From Streptomyces sp. CB01373 (lineage in GTDB: Bacteria > Actinomycetota > Actinomycetes > Streptomycetales > Streptomycetaceae): a stretch of 64,000 bases of DNA. The DNA is taken from NCBI RefSeq assembly GCF_002803075.1, contig NZ_NNBK01000021.1:62001-126000 (forward strand), in the 5' to 3' direction. Each line of letters starts with the position of its first letter. The stretch's first letter is position 1. The translations under genes and the position numbers were made by a program. Of this stretch, positions 31,749 to 40,206 are shown in pieces. The notes beneath the pieces were generated by a model. It saw nothing but the letters and a program-made list of their open reading frames with translations, was not told the DNA's origin and made no database searches.

Positions 31749-32942
31749 TCAGGGGCCGGGGAAGGGCCGACGGGGCAGGCGGGGCAGTTCGAGTGCGGAG
31801 CGCAGCATGGGCAGGACGGGGGTGCGCAGGCCGATCGACAGGTCCTCGTGGAGCCCGGTCCGGCCGTCGAGGAAGCGCAGCAGCCGCCGTGCCGGAACCC
31901 GCCGGAACAGCTCGGCGAAGAAGGCCGCCCCGTCGACGCGGCCACTGTCGAGGGCGTGCAGCAGGACGGCGTCCATGACCCGTGAGCGGGCCCGGTGCGC
32001 GGGCGGCGGCAGGGGACGGCGTCCCGCGTGCAGCGCGGCGGCCACGGCGCGCGTCTGGCGCTGCACGGCGGCGAACGTGAACCCGGTCGACGGGCGGGTC
32101 GCCCCGGAGGCCGCGCCGATGCGGAAGACCGACGGCCCGCTCTGCCGGGCGAACACGGCGTCCGTCATGGGGATCACCCCTGACTCGGTACCGGTGACCT
32201 CGAAGCGGCCGAGCCGCAGCACGCTCCCCGTGTAGCGCCTCAGCGCGGCCTCGTACGCCTCGCGTGGCAGGACCCGCGCGGAGAACTCGGTGTACTCGAC
32301 GAGCGCGTGGCGCCGCCCGGTGGGCAGGACGTACCCGAACGACAGCCCGTGCGCCGGCTGCGGTGTGCGGAAGTCCATGAACTCCACGGCGTCCGGGTCG
32401 AAGACCGGCCGGTCGTGGCGCACGAACCAGCCGTGGAAGTGCTGGAGCAGCGTGGTCCGGGCCGCCGGGAGGCTGCCCGGCGGACGCGAGTCGAACACCC
32501 AGCGCGCCCGCACTGCCACAGGTCGCCCGTCGGCGGTACGGGCCCGCACCTCGGCGCCGCCTTGAACAGGCTCGACGGTCTCGACCGCGGCCGTCAGCCG
32601 CCGCGTGTCCGGGCTGCCGGCCGTCCAGTGGGCGACGAACGTCTCGAAGTCGTCCGACCGGAGCATCTTGTAGCGCAGCGGGGCGATGTCCCGTTCGGTG
32701 GCGTGCCCGTCGGTTCCGTGGACGCGCAGCCGCCGCCAGGACGTGGTGAGGGCCGCGTCGTACGGGCCGTTCTCGGTCTCCCAGTAGCACCAGGTGCGGT
32801 GGGGCGGACGCAGCGGGCCCGGCGGCGCCTCCAGGAGGACGACGGTCACGGGGCGTGTCCCGGCGGGGCGCCGGGCCAGCCAGTGGGCCAGGGACAGGCC
32901 CGCGGCTCCCGCTCCGACGATGGCGACGTCCGCCTCCAGCAC
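31749..32942 (-). CDS. crtY: Lycopene beta-cyclase
   Basis: A 397-residue FAD enzyme that cyclises lycopene ends to beta rings. The N-terminal fold is VAIVGAGAAGLSLAHWLA, followed by the family patterns HRTWCYWE, VFDSRPPGS, FHGWFVRHDRPVFDP (with MDFRTPQ), LVEYTEFSA, IPMTDAVFARQSGPSVFRIG-AASGATRPSTGFTF. This is the CrtY/CrtL type, not the heterodimeric CrtYc-CrtYd. It is the first gene of the crtY-crtU pair, divergent from crtI-crtB. The intergenic region 32943-33318 (376 bases) separates them and holds a 22-bp tandem repeat. Confidence 0.94.
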   Translation of the reverse strand: MLEADVAIVGAGAAGLSLAHWLARRPAGTRPVTVVLLEAPPGPLRPPHRTWCYWETENGPYDAALTTSWRRLRVHGTDGHATERDIAPLRYKMLRSDDFETFVAHWTAGSPDTRRLTAAVETVEPVQGGAEVRARTADGRPVAVRARWVFDSRPPGSLPAARTTLLQHFHGWFVRHDRPVFDPDAVEFMDFRTPQPAHGLSFGYVLPTGRRHALVEYTEFSARVLPREAYEAALRRYTGSVLRLGRFEVTGTESGVIPMTDAVFARQSGPSVFRIGAASGATRPSTGFTFAAVQRQTRAVAAALHAGRRPLPPPAHRARSRVMDAVLLHALDSGRVDGAAFFAELFRRVPARRLLRFLDGRTGLHEDLSIGLRTPVLPMLRSALELPRLPRRPFPGP

Positions 32943-33178
32943 GGCTCAGGGCTCCTTCCCGCCACGCCCGTACGGACTCGGGCGTCACCCGAAGCATTCC
33001 GGCTGTTCCGGGCGTCCGGATGCAGCGCGCACGGCGTGTCGGCGGGCGCGGCGGGCCCGGTGGGGCGGTTTCCCTGCGACCTGCCCCCGTTCGGCGCATC
33101 CGGCGACGCCGCCGCCGAGGAATGACTCAGACGAACCGAGCTTCGCCGAACCGTGCTTCGGCCACGCGAGAGGAATGG

Positions 33179-33222
33179 GTCATGCGCTCCACTCGGACGA
33201 GTCATGCGCTCCACTCGGACGA
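33179..33222 (+). repeat. Perfect 22-bp tandem direct repeat between crtY and crtI
   Basis: Two exact copies (33179-33200, 33201-33222) each begin GTCATGCGCTCCACTCGG. Just upstream are two shorter imperfect copies GAACCGAGCTTCG and GAACCGTGCTTCG near 33133-33160. The 44 bases lie about 100 bases before the crtI start. They could be operator sites, or a duplicated leader: each copy holds an in-frame ATG. No other feature explains the 376-base gap. Confidence 0.85.
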
Positions 33223-33318
33223 AGGGACACCGGGCGGGAGAGCCGCCGCCGGTGCCCTGTCGGGTCGTACGGCTCCTTCCGGGGCCCGCGGCGGCGACGG
33301 GGGCGGGGTGAGCGGCCG

Positions 33319-34860
33319 ATGACCAGGACCCTCACCGGGCGCACCGATCACGTGGTGGTCGTCGGTGCCGGGTTGTCCGGGCTGTCGGCCGCACTGCATC
33401 TGCTGGGCGCGGGCCGCCGGGTCACCGTCGTCGAACGGGACCCGCTGCCCGGCGGGCGGGCCGGCCGGCTGGTGCGTGGCGGCTACCTCATCGACACCGG
33501 CCCGACCGTGCTGACCATGCCCGACATCGTCGAGGAGGCGTTCGCCGCGGTCGGCGAGCGGCTCGGCGACCGGGTGGAACTGGTGCCGCTGCATCCGGCG
33601 TACCGGGCGAGGTTCGCCGACGGCGCCGTGCTCGACGTGCACACCGAGGCGGCCGCGATGGAGGCGGAGGTGGAGCGCTTTGCGGGTGGAGCGGAGGCGG
33701 CGGGCTACCGGCGGCTGCGCGCCTGGCTCGAACAGCTCCACCGGGTGCAGCGGCGCCGGTTCATCGACGCCAACTTCGACTCGCCGCTGCAACTGGTCAA
33801 CGCCGATCTGGTCCGGCTGGCCGCCCTGGGCGGTTTCGGGCGGCTCGACGCGCGCATCGGCCGGTACCTGCGGGACGAACGGCTGCGCCGGGTGTTCTCC
33901 TTCCAGTCGCTGTACGCGGGGGTCGCACCGCACCGGGCGCTCGCCGCATATGCGGTGATCGCCTACATGGACACCGTCGCCGGGGTGTACTTCCCGCGCG
34001 GCGGCATGCACGCGCTGCCTCGTGCCATGGCGGACGCCGCCGCCCACGCGGGCGCCGACCTGCGGTTCGGCCGGACGGTCACCCGGCTGGAACGGTCCGG
34101 CGACCGGATCACCGCGGTCGTGACGGCCGACGAGCGCATCCCGTGCGACGCCGTCGTCCTCACGCCGGACCTGCCGGCCGCCTACCGCCTGCTCGGGCGC
34201 ACGCCGCGCCGCCCGGTGCCGGTGACGCATGCGCCGTCCGCCGTGGTCCTGCACGCCGGATGCGATCGCACCTGGCCCCAACTGGCGCACCACACTCTGT
34301 CGTTCGGGCGGGCGTGGCGGCGCACCTTCCACGAACTGACCCGGACCGGAGAGCTCATGAGCGACCCCTCCCTGCTGATCACCCGCCCCACGGCCACCGA
34401 TCCCGGGCTGGCCCCGCCGGGCCGTCATCTCCACTACGTCCTGGCGCCCTGCCCCAACACGGCCCTGGGGCCGTCCGCCGCGCAGTGGGGAGACCTCGCG
34501 CCACGCTATCGCGACGCGCTGCTCACCGAGCTGGAACGCAGGGGCCTCGCGGGCATCGGGTCCGCGATCGAGCGCCAGTGCCTGGTCACTCCCGCCGACT
34601 GGCAGGCTCTGGGCCATGCCGCGGGCACGCCTTTCTCCGCTGCCCACACCTTCGCGCAGACCGGTCCCTTCCGGCCCCGCAACCTGGTGCGCGGCACGGA
34701 GAACGCGGTGCTGGCCGGGTGCGGCACCACGCCCGGCGTCGGCGTGCCGACCGTCCTGCTGTCCGGCAAGCTGGCGGCGGTCCGTATCACCGGAGGGGCG
34801 GCGGCCCGGCCGGGAGCGCGCGGACCCGCGCGCACGGCGGCCCGTGGAGCGCGCTCATGA
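33319..34860 (+). CDS. crtI: Phytoene desaturase CrtI
   Basis: A 513-residue FAD enzyme converting phytoene to lycopene. The fold begins VVVVGAGLSGLSAALHLLGAG followed by ERDPLPGGRAGRL and TGPTVLTMPDIVEEAF; the C-terminal block has GCGTTPGVGVPTVLLSGKL. The preceding gene in related clusters is crtE; here the frame upstream is non-coding, so crtI starts the operon. ATG 33319 follows a G-rich stretch (GGGGCGGGGTGAG). Its stop overlaps the crtB start (ATGA), so the two are coupled. Confidence 0.94.
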   Translation: MTRTLTGRTDHVVVVGAGLSGLSAALHLLGAGRRVTVVERDPLPGGRAGRLVRGGYLIDTGPTVLTMPDIVEEAFAAVGERLGDRVELVPLHPAYRARFADGAVLDVHTEAAAMEAEVERFAGGAEAAGYRRLRAWLEQLHRVQRRRFIDANFDSPLQLVNADLVRLAALGGFGRLDARIGRYLRDERLRRVFSFQSLYAGVAPHRALAAYAVIAYMDTVAGVYFPRGGMHALPRAMADAAAHAGADLRFGRTVTRLERSGDRITAVVTADERIPCDAVVLTPDLPAAYRLLGRTPRRPVPVTHAPSAVVLHAGCDRTWPQLAHHTLSFGRAWRRTFHELTRTGELMSDPSLLITRPTATDPGLAPPGRHLHYVLAPCPNTALGPSAAQWGDLAPRYRDALLTELERRGLAGIGSAIERQCLVTPADWQALGHAAGTPFSAAHTFAQTGPFRPRNLVRGTENAVLAGCGTTPGVGVPTVLLSGKLAAVRITGGAAARPGARGPARTAARGARS

Positions 34861-35873
34861 CCGGCCGCGAGCTGGACGCGGCGGGCATCACCGATCCGGC
34901 GCTGCGTCAGGCGTACACGCGGTGCCGTCGGCTGAACGCCCGTCACGGCAGGACGTACTTCCTCGCCACCCGGCTCCTGACCGCCGAGCGGCGACCTGCG
35001 GTGCACGCCCTGTACGGTTTCGCGCGGTGGGCGGACGACATCGTCGACTCGCTCGACCCGGCGGTGAGCGCGGATTCGCGGTCCGCGGTGCTCGCCCGGC
35101 TTCAGAAGGAGCTGGAGTTCGCCCTGCGCGAGGGCCGCAGCGGTGAGCCGACGGTGCGGGCCGTGGCCGACACCGCGCGCCGGTACCGGATCGACCACCG
35201 CCACTTCACCGACTTCATGGCCTCGATGCGCAGCGATCTGGAGGTCACGGACTACGCGACCTACGCCGACCTGCGCACCTACATGCACGGCTCGGCCGCG
35301 GTGATCGGGCTGCAGATGCTGCCGGTGCTCGGGACGGTGGTGCCGCGCGAGGAGGCGGCCCCGCACGCCGCCGCGCTCGGCGTCGCCTTCCAGCTCACCA
35401 ACTTCCTGCGGGACGTGGGCGAGGACCTGGACCGCGGCCGGGTCTACCTGCCCGCCGACCTGCTGGCAGCGCACGGGGCCGACCGGGAGCTGCTGCGCTG
35501 GAGCCGGGACCGGGGCCGCTCCGACCGGCGCATCGTGGCGGCGCTGCGCGCCTTCGAGGACCTCACCCGGCGGGTGTACCGCCGGGCCGCGCCCGGCATC
35601 GCCATGCTCGACCCGGTGTCCCGGCCCTGCATCCGGACCGCGTTCGTGCTGTACGCGGGCATTCTCGACGCGGTCGCCGACGCCGGGTACAGCACGGTGC
35701 AGCGGCGGGCCGTGGTGGCGCGGAGGCGCCGTGCGGTGGTCGCCGCGGACGGTCTCGTCCGTGTGGCCGCGGCCCGCCTCACCGAGCGCCGCCGCGGCCC
35801 CGTCCGTACGGAACAGCCGCTCTCCGAGCCCCTCACCACACCGCCCGCACCGGTACAGCGGGAGGTCGTGTGA
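34857..35873 (+). CDS. crtB: Phytoene synthase CrtB
   Basis: A 338-residue enzyme that condenses two geranylgeranyl diphosphates to phytoene. The two Asp-rich sites are WADDIVDSLD (first) and LTNFLRDVGEDLDRGRVYLP (second), with the signature YMHGSAAVIGLQMLPVLG between. The end (VVARRRRAVVAADGLVRVAA) and the last 50 residues are basic and disordered-looking. It overlaps crtI by 4 bases and the Rieske gene by 4 bases, indicating one polycistronic message. A GGPP synthase gene is absent from the window, so the precursor must come from elsewhere. Confidence 0.95.
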   Translation: MTGRELDAAGITDPALRQAYTRCRRLNARHGRTYFLATRLLTAERRPAVHALYGFARWADDIVDSLDPAVSADSRSAVLARLQKELEFALREGRSGEPTVRAVADTARRYRIDHRHFTDFMASMRSDLEVTDYATYADLRTYMHGSAAVIGLQMLPVLGTVVPREEAAPHAAALGVAFQLTNFLRDVGEDLDRGRVYLPADLLAAHGADRELLRWSRDRGRSDRRIVAALRAFEDLTRRVYRRAAPGIAMLDPVSRPCIRTAFVLYAGILDAVADAGYSTVQRRAVVARRRRAVVAADGLVRVAAARLTERRRGPVRTEQPLSEPLTTPPAPVQREVV

Positions 35874-36901
35874 GGTCCCAGCAGTCCCCCGGCCGCCCAC
35901 GACGCCGGCTCCTGCGGGTGCGGCAGCGTCCCGTTCCCTGGCAGGACCAGCGCCCGACCTGGATGGACGCCCGCCCCGCCGTCATCGCGCAGGCGCTGAA
36001 GCGGGCTCAGGCCCGGCCGTCGGGCAACTGGTACGTCGTCGGGGCCGTCCGTGACGTGGGCGGCGAGCGCCCCCTCGCCGGGACCGTCGGCGGCCGGGAG
36101 GTCGTCGTCTGGCGTGGCGCGGGGGGCCGGCTGGTGGCCGGTCCCGGAGTCTGCCCGCACCTGGGGGCACCGCTGGCGGACAGCGCTGTCCGGTGCGGCA
36201 CGCTGATCTGCCACTGGCACGGACTCGCCCTGGACGGGACACCGTTCGCCGGCTGGGAGCCGCTGCCGGTGTACGACGACGGGGTGCTGGTCTGGGTGCG
36301 GCTGGACGACGTCGGCGGTGAACCCGCCACCGCCGCGCCGTTCGTTCCCCGGCGGCCCGCCGGTTCCGCCGCGCTGTCGGCCGTCTACGTGGGCGTCGGC
36401 GCCTGCGAGCCCGAGGACGTGGTCGCCAACCGGCTGGACCCCTGGCACGGCGCCTGGTTCCACCCGTACTCGTTCGTGGACCTCAGGGTGGTCGCGCCGG
36501 GCGGCGGGACCGCGCGCCGTGGCGGGACGGAGGGCGACGACGGTTTCACCGTGAACGTGTCCTTCAAGGTGGCGGGGCGCCTGGTCGTGCCCGTACGGGC
36601 GGAGTTCACCGCCCCCGAGCCGCGCACGGTGGTCATGCGCATCACCGAGGGCGAGGGGCGGGGCTCGGTGGTGGAGACACACGCCACGCCGCTCGGCCCC
36701 GACGCGTGGGGCCGGCCGCGTACCGCCGTCGTGGAGGCGGTGATCGCGACCTCCGACCGCCCGGGCTTCGCCGCGGCCCGCCGCGCGGCACCGCTGCTGC
36801 GACCACTGATCCGCGCGGCCGCAGGACGCCTGTGGCGCGACGACCTCGCCTACGCGGAACGCCGCTGGACCCTGCGCTCCACGAACCGCTTCCCCGGCTG
36901 A
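35870..36901 (+). CDS. Rieske [2Fe-2S] protein of the carotenoid operon (DUF5914 type)
   Basis: A 343-residue protein with a Rieske domain: CPHLGAPL and CHWHGL supply the Cys-His pairs for a [2Fe-2S] cluster (residues about 92-125). The C-terminal half (residues 160-340) has an SRPBCC-like catalytic-domain layout, with NRLDPWHGAWFHPYSF perhaps holding a mononuclear iron site. It could be a ring-hydroxylating or desaturating oxygenase acting on carotenoids, but the reaction is not known to me. GTG overlaps the crtB stop. Similar proteins follow crtB in other actinobacterial isorenieratene loci. Confidence 0.82.
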   Translation: MRSQQSPGRPRRRLLRVRQRPVPWQDQRPTWMDARPAVIAQALKRAQARPSGNWYVVGAVRDVGGERPLAGTVGGREVVVWRGAGGRLVAGPGVCPHLGAPLADSAVRCGTLICHWHGLALDGTPFAGWEPLPVYDDGVLVWVRLDDVGGEPATAAPFVPRRPAGSAALSAVYVGVGACEPEDVVANRLDPWHGAWFHPYSFVDLRVVAPGGGTARRGGTEGDDGFTVNVSFKVAGRLVVPVRAEFTAPEPRTVVMRITEGEGRGSVVETHATPLGPDAWGRPRTAVVEAVIATSDRPGFAAARRAAPLLRPLIRAAAGRLWRDDLAYAERRWTLRSTNRFPG

Positions 36902-36908
36902 CGGCCAC

Positions 36909-36993
36909 CTAGGGCCTCTCGTTTGGACCATGCCGGGCTCGCGGGCCCTGGCACCGCTCCCTGATCCGGCCTGATCCAAACGAAAGACCCTAG
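36909..36993. mobile_element. 85-bp MITE-like element with imperfect terminal inverted repeats
   Basis: It begins CTAGGGCCTCTCGTTTGGAC and ends with the inverse of CTAGGGTCTTTCGTTTGGAT, so about 19 of 24 terminal bases pair. CTAG at both ends could be a target duplication. The inner part can form a second hairpin (GGGCTCGCGGGCCC). It has no coding capacity. It sits between the Rieske gene stop and the DMT gene, whose TAG stop lies inside its right end. I recall related CTTTCGTTTGGATC repeats elsewhere in Streptomyces. Confidence 0.65.
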
Positions 36994-37910
36994 GGCGCGT
37001 GCCCGGGTCGGGCCGGCCGGTCGGTGGCCTGGGCGGCGGCCCGGCGGCCGTCGCCCAGGAGGGTCTGCTGGGCGTGCGGGACCACGTGGATGAGGCGCAG
37101 GACGCCCCACAGGATCGCCCCGGCGCCGATCAGTTCGGGGAGCAGCCACCAGCCCGTGCGGATCTGCTCGCCGAAGAGCGTGACGCCCAGCAGGAGGCTC
37201 ACCGTCGCGTCGCCGATCGTCAGGGCCGGCTGGGAGGCGGCCAGGGAGCCGGCCTGGAGGGCGTTCTCCAGCAGCAGTAGGGCGCCGACCCCGGTGAGCG
37301 CGAACCCGTAGGTCTGCCAGGTGGTGAGGAAGGCCGCGAAGCCGGAGGCGTCGAGGGTGCCGGCCGCCGACTTCAGCAGGGCGGCGGTCAGGGCGTTGCC
37401 GATGGCGGCGGCCGCGGCCAGCACGGCGGCGCGGAACAGGGCGGGGCGTCCTGGCCGGGCGAGGACCACCGCCGTGGCCATCGCCCCGAGGCAGACCGCC
37501 AGGGCCGGGATCCACCCCATCATGGACGCCTGGTCCCGGGCCCCGGAGGGTGCGGCCGAGACCAGGACCAGCGTGAGCCCGCCGACCATGCCCGCCACAC
37601 CCCACCAGCCCGCCCGTGGCAGCCCCCGGTGCATCAGGGGGGCGGCGATGAGCAGGGCGAACGGCAGTTCCAGGATGAACAGGGGCTGTACGAGCGCCAT
37701 CGGCCCGTTCACCAGGGCGAGAGCCTGGAACAGGGCGGCCCCCATCACCCCGCCGATACCGGCCAGCCAGGCGGGGCGGCGCGCCAGGGCGAGCAGCAGA
37801 CGCAGGCCGCCGCCGCGCGCGACCGTGGAGGCCGCCTTGCGCTGGAAGGCCGTGCCCATGGCGTTGCTGGCGGCCCCCATCACGGCGAAGCACGCGGCCA
37901 ACCCGATCAC
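36990..37910 (-). CDS. DMT-superfamily (EamA/NIPA-like) transporter
   Basis: A protein of about 306 residues with nine or ten membrane segments, starting VIGLAACFAVMGAASNAMGTA (GTG 37910). The pattern (a pair of related halves, FALLIAAPLMHRGLPRAGWWG; LLLGVTLFGEQIRTGWWLLPEL) is that of DMT permeases, and the spacing near the N-terminus (NAMGTAFQRKA) recalls the NIPA-like magnesium transporter group. Substrate unknown. The stop codon TAG (36990-36992) is supplied by the right end of the MITE-like element, so the true C-terminus may once have been longer. Confidence 0.8.
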   Translation of the reverse strand: MIGLAACFAVMGAASNAMGTAFQRKAASTVARGGGLRLLLALARRPAWLAGIGGVMGAALFQALALVNGPMALVQPLFILELPFALLIAAPLMHRGLPRAGWWGVAGMVGGLTLVLVSAAPSGARDQASMMGWIPALAVCLGAMATAVVLARPGRPALFRAAVLAAAAAIGNALTAALLKSAAGTLDASGFAAFLTTWQTYGFALTGVGALLLLENALQAGSLAASQPALTIGDATVSLLLGVTLFGEQIRTGWWLLPELIGAGAILWGVLRLIHVVPHAQQTLLGDGRRAAAQATDRPARPGHAP

Positions 37911-38004
37911 ACGTCCACCATGCCCGACCGGCGCCGTGCCGTCCTGCGGTCGGACAGGCCATACATCGGGCTTATGAGTCCATAGACGGGACCCGCGTAC
38001 CAAC

Positions 38005-38023
38005 TTAGGTTTGCCTTAGTTTA
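38005..38023 (+). promoter_or_regulatory. Iron box (DmdR/IdeR-type operator)
   Basis: TTAGGTTTGCCTTAGTTTA matches 16 of 19 positions of the degenerate IdeR/DmdR consensus TWAGGTWAGSCTWACCTWA. It lies 46 bases before the ferredoxin reductase start, and 95 bases from the divergent transporter start. In Streptomyces DmdR1 represses iron-uptake and related genes when iron is plentiful. Confidence 0.7.
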
Positions 38024-38068
38024 GGGTTGCCGACGAGTCGCACGTCCTCGCTCGAAGGGAACCTGATC

Positions 38069-39433
38069 ATGCCCCGCCCCCTGCGGGTAGCCATCGTCGG
38101 AGCCGGCCCCGCCGGGATCTACGCCGCCGATGCCCTCCTCAAGTCCGACGTGGCCACCGAGCCGGGCGTGTCCATCGACCTCTTCGAGCGCATGCCGGCC
38201 CCGTTCGGCCTGATCCGCTACGGGGTCGCGCCCGACCACCCCCGTATCAAGGGCATCGTCACGGCCCTCCACCAGGTGCTCGACAAGCCGCAGATCCGGC
38301 TCTTCGGCAACGTCGACTACCCGGGCGACATCAGCCTGGACGATCTGCGCGCGTTCTACGACGCCGTGATCTTCTCCACCGGCGCGACGGCCGACCGGGC
38401 GCTGCCCGTACCCGGCATCGAGCTGGACGGCTCGTACGGCGCGGCCGACTTCGTCTCCTGGTACGACGGGCACCCGGACGTGCCGCGCGCCTGGCCGCTG
38501 ACGGCGCGGAAGGTCGCCGTGCTCGGAGTCGGCAACGTCGCTCTGGACGTGGCCCGCATCCTGGCCAAGACGGCCGACGAGCTGCTGCCGACCGAGATCC
38601 CGCCGAACGTGCACGAGGGCCTCAAGGCCAACGAGGCCGTGGAGATCCACGTGTTCGGCCGCCGGGGCCCCGCTCAGGCCAAGTTCAGCCCGATGGAGCT
38701 GCGGGAGCTGGACCACTCCCCCACGATCGAGGTCGTCGTCGACCCCGAGGACATCGACTACGACGAGGGCTCCATCGCGACCCGGCGCGGCAACAAGCAG
38801 GCCGACATGGTCGCCAAGACGCTGGAGAACTGGGCGATCCGCGACGTCGGCGACCGGCCGCACAAGCTGTTCCTGCACTTCTTCGAGTCCCCGTCCGAGA
38901 TCCTCGGCGAGGACGGCCGGGTCGTCGGCCTGCGCACCGAGCGCACGGAACTCGACGGCACCGGCAACGTCAAGGGCACCGGCACCTTCAAGGACTGGGA
39001 CGTCACGGCCGTCTACCGCGCCGTGGGCTACCTCTCCGACAAGCTGCCCAAGCTGCCATGGGACCTGGAGTCGGGCACGGTCCCGGACGAGGGCGGCCGG
39101 ATCATCGCCGAGTCCGGCGAGCACGTGCAGTCCCTGTACGTCACCGGCTGGATCCGGCGCGGCCCCGTGGGCCTCATCGGCCACACCAAGGGCGATGCCA
39201 ACGAGACGGTCGCCAACCTGCTGGACGACTTCGCGAACGAGCGCCTGCACACCCCCGCCTCGCCCGCCCCGGAGGCCGTCGACGCCTTCCTCGCCGAGCG
39301 GAACGTCCGCTTCACCACCTGGGAGGGCTGGCACCGCCTGGACGCCGCCGAGAAGGCCCTGGGCGAGCCGCAGGGCCGCGAACGTGTGAAGATCGTCGAA
39401 CGCGAGGACATGCTCCGGGCGAGCGGCGCGTAG
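38069..39433 (+). CDS. Ferredoxin-NADP(+) reductase, adrenodoxin reductase-like (FprA type)
   Basis: A 454-residue flavoprotein. FAD site: RVAIVGAGPAGIYAADALL; NADP site: KVAVLGVGNVALDVARILAK; further family motifs are MPAPFGLIRYGVAPDHPRIK, GATADRALPVPGI, FGRRGPAQAKFSP, and GWIRRGPVGLIGHTKGDA. It transfers electrons from NADPH to ferredoxins and P450 systems. ATG follows GAAGGGAACC. The iron box 46 bases upstream implies induction in iron limitation, when flavin-based electron transfer may be favoured or siderophore P450s need electrons. It converges with the chaplin gene behind a strong hairpin. Confidence 0.94.
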   Translation: MPRPLRVAIVGAGPAGIYAADALLKSDVATEPGVSIDLFERMPAPFGLIRYGVAPDHPRIKGIVTALHQVLDKPQIRLFGNVDYPGDISLDDLRAFYDAVIFSTGATADRALPVPGIELDGSYGAADFVSWYDGHPDVPRAWPLTARKVAVLGVGNVALDVARILAKTADELLPTEIPPNVHEGLKANEAVEIHVFGRRGPAQAKFSPMELRELDHSPTIEVVVDPEDIDYDEGSIATRRGNKQADMVAKTLENWAIRDVGDRPHKLFLHFFESPSEILGEDGRVVGLRTERTELDGTGNVKGTGTFKDWDVTAVYRAVGYLSDKLPKLPWDLESGTVPDEGGRIIAESGEHVQSLYVTGWIRRGPVGLIGHTKGDANETVANLLDDFANERLHTPASPAPEAVDAFLAERNVRFTTWEGWHRLDAAEKALGEPQGRERVKIVEREDMLRASGA

Positions 39434-39478
39434 TCCCTGCAGGCCCACACGCATTTCGGGCCCGCACGGATTTCGACA

Positions 39479-39519
39479 CGAGACGAGCCGTGACCCCTCG
39501 CGGGGCACGGCTCGTCTCG
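39479..39519. terminator. Bidirectional terminator (fprA-chaplin)
   Basis: CGAGACGAGCCGTG (39479-39492) pairs perfectly with CACGGCTCGTCTCG (39506-39519); inside, CCCC and GGGG extend the stem around a 4-base loop. It separates two convergent genes. Confidence 0.85.
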
Positions 39520-39570
39520 CTGTGCGGGAAACAGGTGCGCGCGGGCGCACGCACCGCCCCGCCGGGTCGC

Positions 39571-39804
39571 CTAGCGGTTCGTGCACACGTTCCCGGCGGC
39601 GGGGTTGAGCAGGCCGATCAGGTCGATCGAGTTGCCGCACAGGTTGAGGCCGAGGTCGATGGGGAGCTGGATGACGTTGCCGGAGAGCACCCCGGGGCTG
39701 TTGCTCGCCGTGCCGGTCGCGCCGGCGTCGGCCGCGGCGGTTCCCGCGCACGTCATCAGAGCCGCACCAGCCAGGGCGGCGGCAGCCGTCATTCTGATCC
39801 TCAT
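39571..39804 (-). CDS. Short chaplin (cell-surface amyloid protein)
   Basis: A 77-residue secreted protein: signal peptide MRIRMTAAAALAGAALMTCA with cleavage near ADAGATG, then one chaplin domain (SPGVLSGNVIQLPIDL-GLNLCGNSIDLIGLLNPAAGN-CTNR). The two cysteines and the VIQ and LLNPAAGN blocks are characteristic. It has no LAXTG sorting motif, so it is a short chaplin of the D-H group; which one is not clear. Chaplins coat aerial hyphae and spores and lower surface tension. ATG 39804 follows AGGAG. It stands alone with a 402-base divergent gap (39805-40206) to the next gene, in which no other feature is clear. Confidence 0.92.
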   Translation of the reverse strand: MRIRMTAAAALAGAALMTCAGTAAADAGATGTASNSPGVLSGNVIQLPIDLGLNLCGNSIDLIGLLNPAAGNVCTNR

Positions 39805-40206
39805 GAAGAACTCCTGTCGCTCGAAGAACACGGGCGCTCCCACGGTGAGGGTCCCGGGCGCCGCAGAACACCGTTTCACCGCCGAATGCAGTAGGACTGT
39901 CAGCCTCACAGGGCGTGGTCTGCTCCGAACGGGTAAGGCGGCCAGGACGCGTCGGTCCCGACGGAGTCAAGGTGCTCCGGCGCCCACGTCAACGCCGCGC
40001 CGTCACTCGCCGGGGAGTCATGGTGAGCGGCTGTGGGCCACCGCTCGGACGGGCTGACCACGGAGAACACTGCGCCACATCACGCGCGCGGCCGCGGGCG
40101 GGCGGAACCGCCGTCGCGGCGGCGCGCGTATGGACCCCGCGCGACGGGGCATGATCCGGCTTGGCGATACTGAACGCACACGCCGTCTCCGCTCTCAGAT
40201 TGGCTC

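Noticed and set aside
32307..33125. Possible crtE on the plus strand before crtI
   Set aside because: The frame has no DDxxD motifs of prenyltransferases; it is the complement of crtY.
38027..38068. Upstream start for the ferredoxin reductase
   Set aside because: The extra 14 residues precede a good Shine-Dalgarno and the conserved N-terminus starts at 38069.
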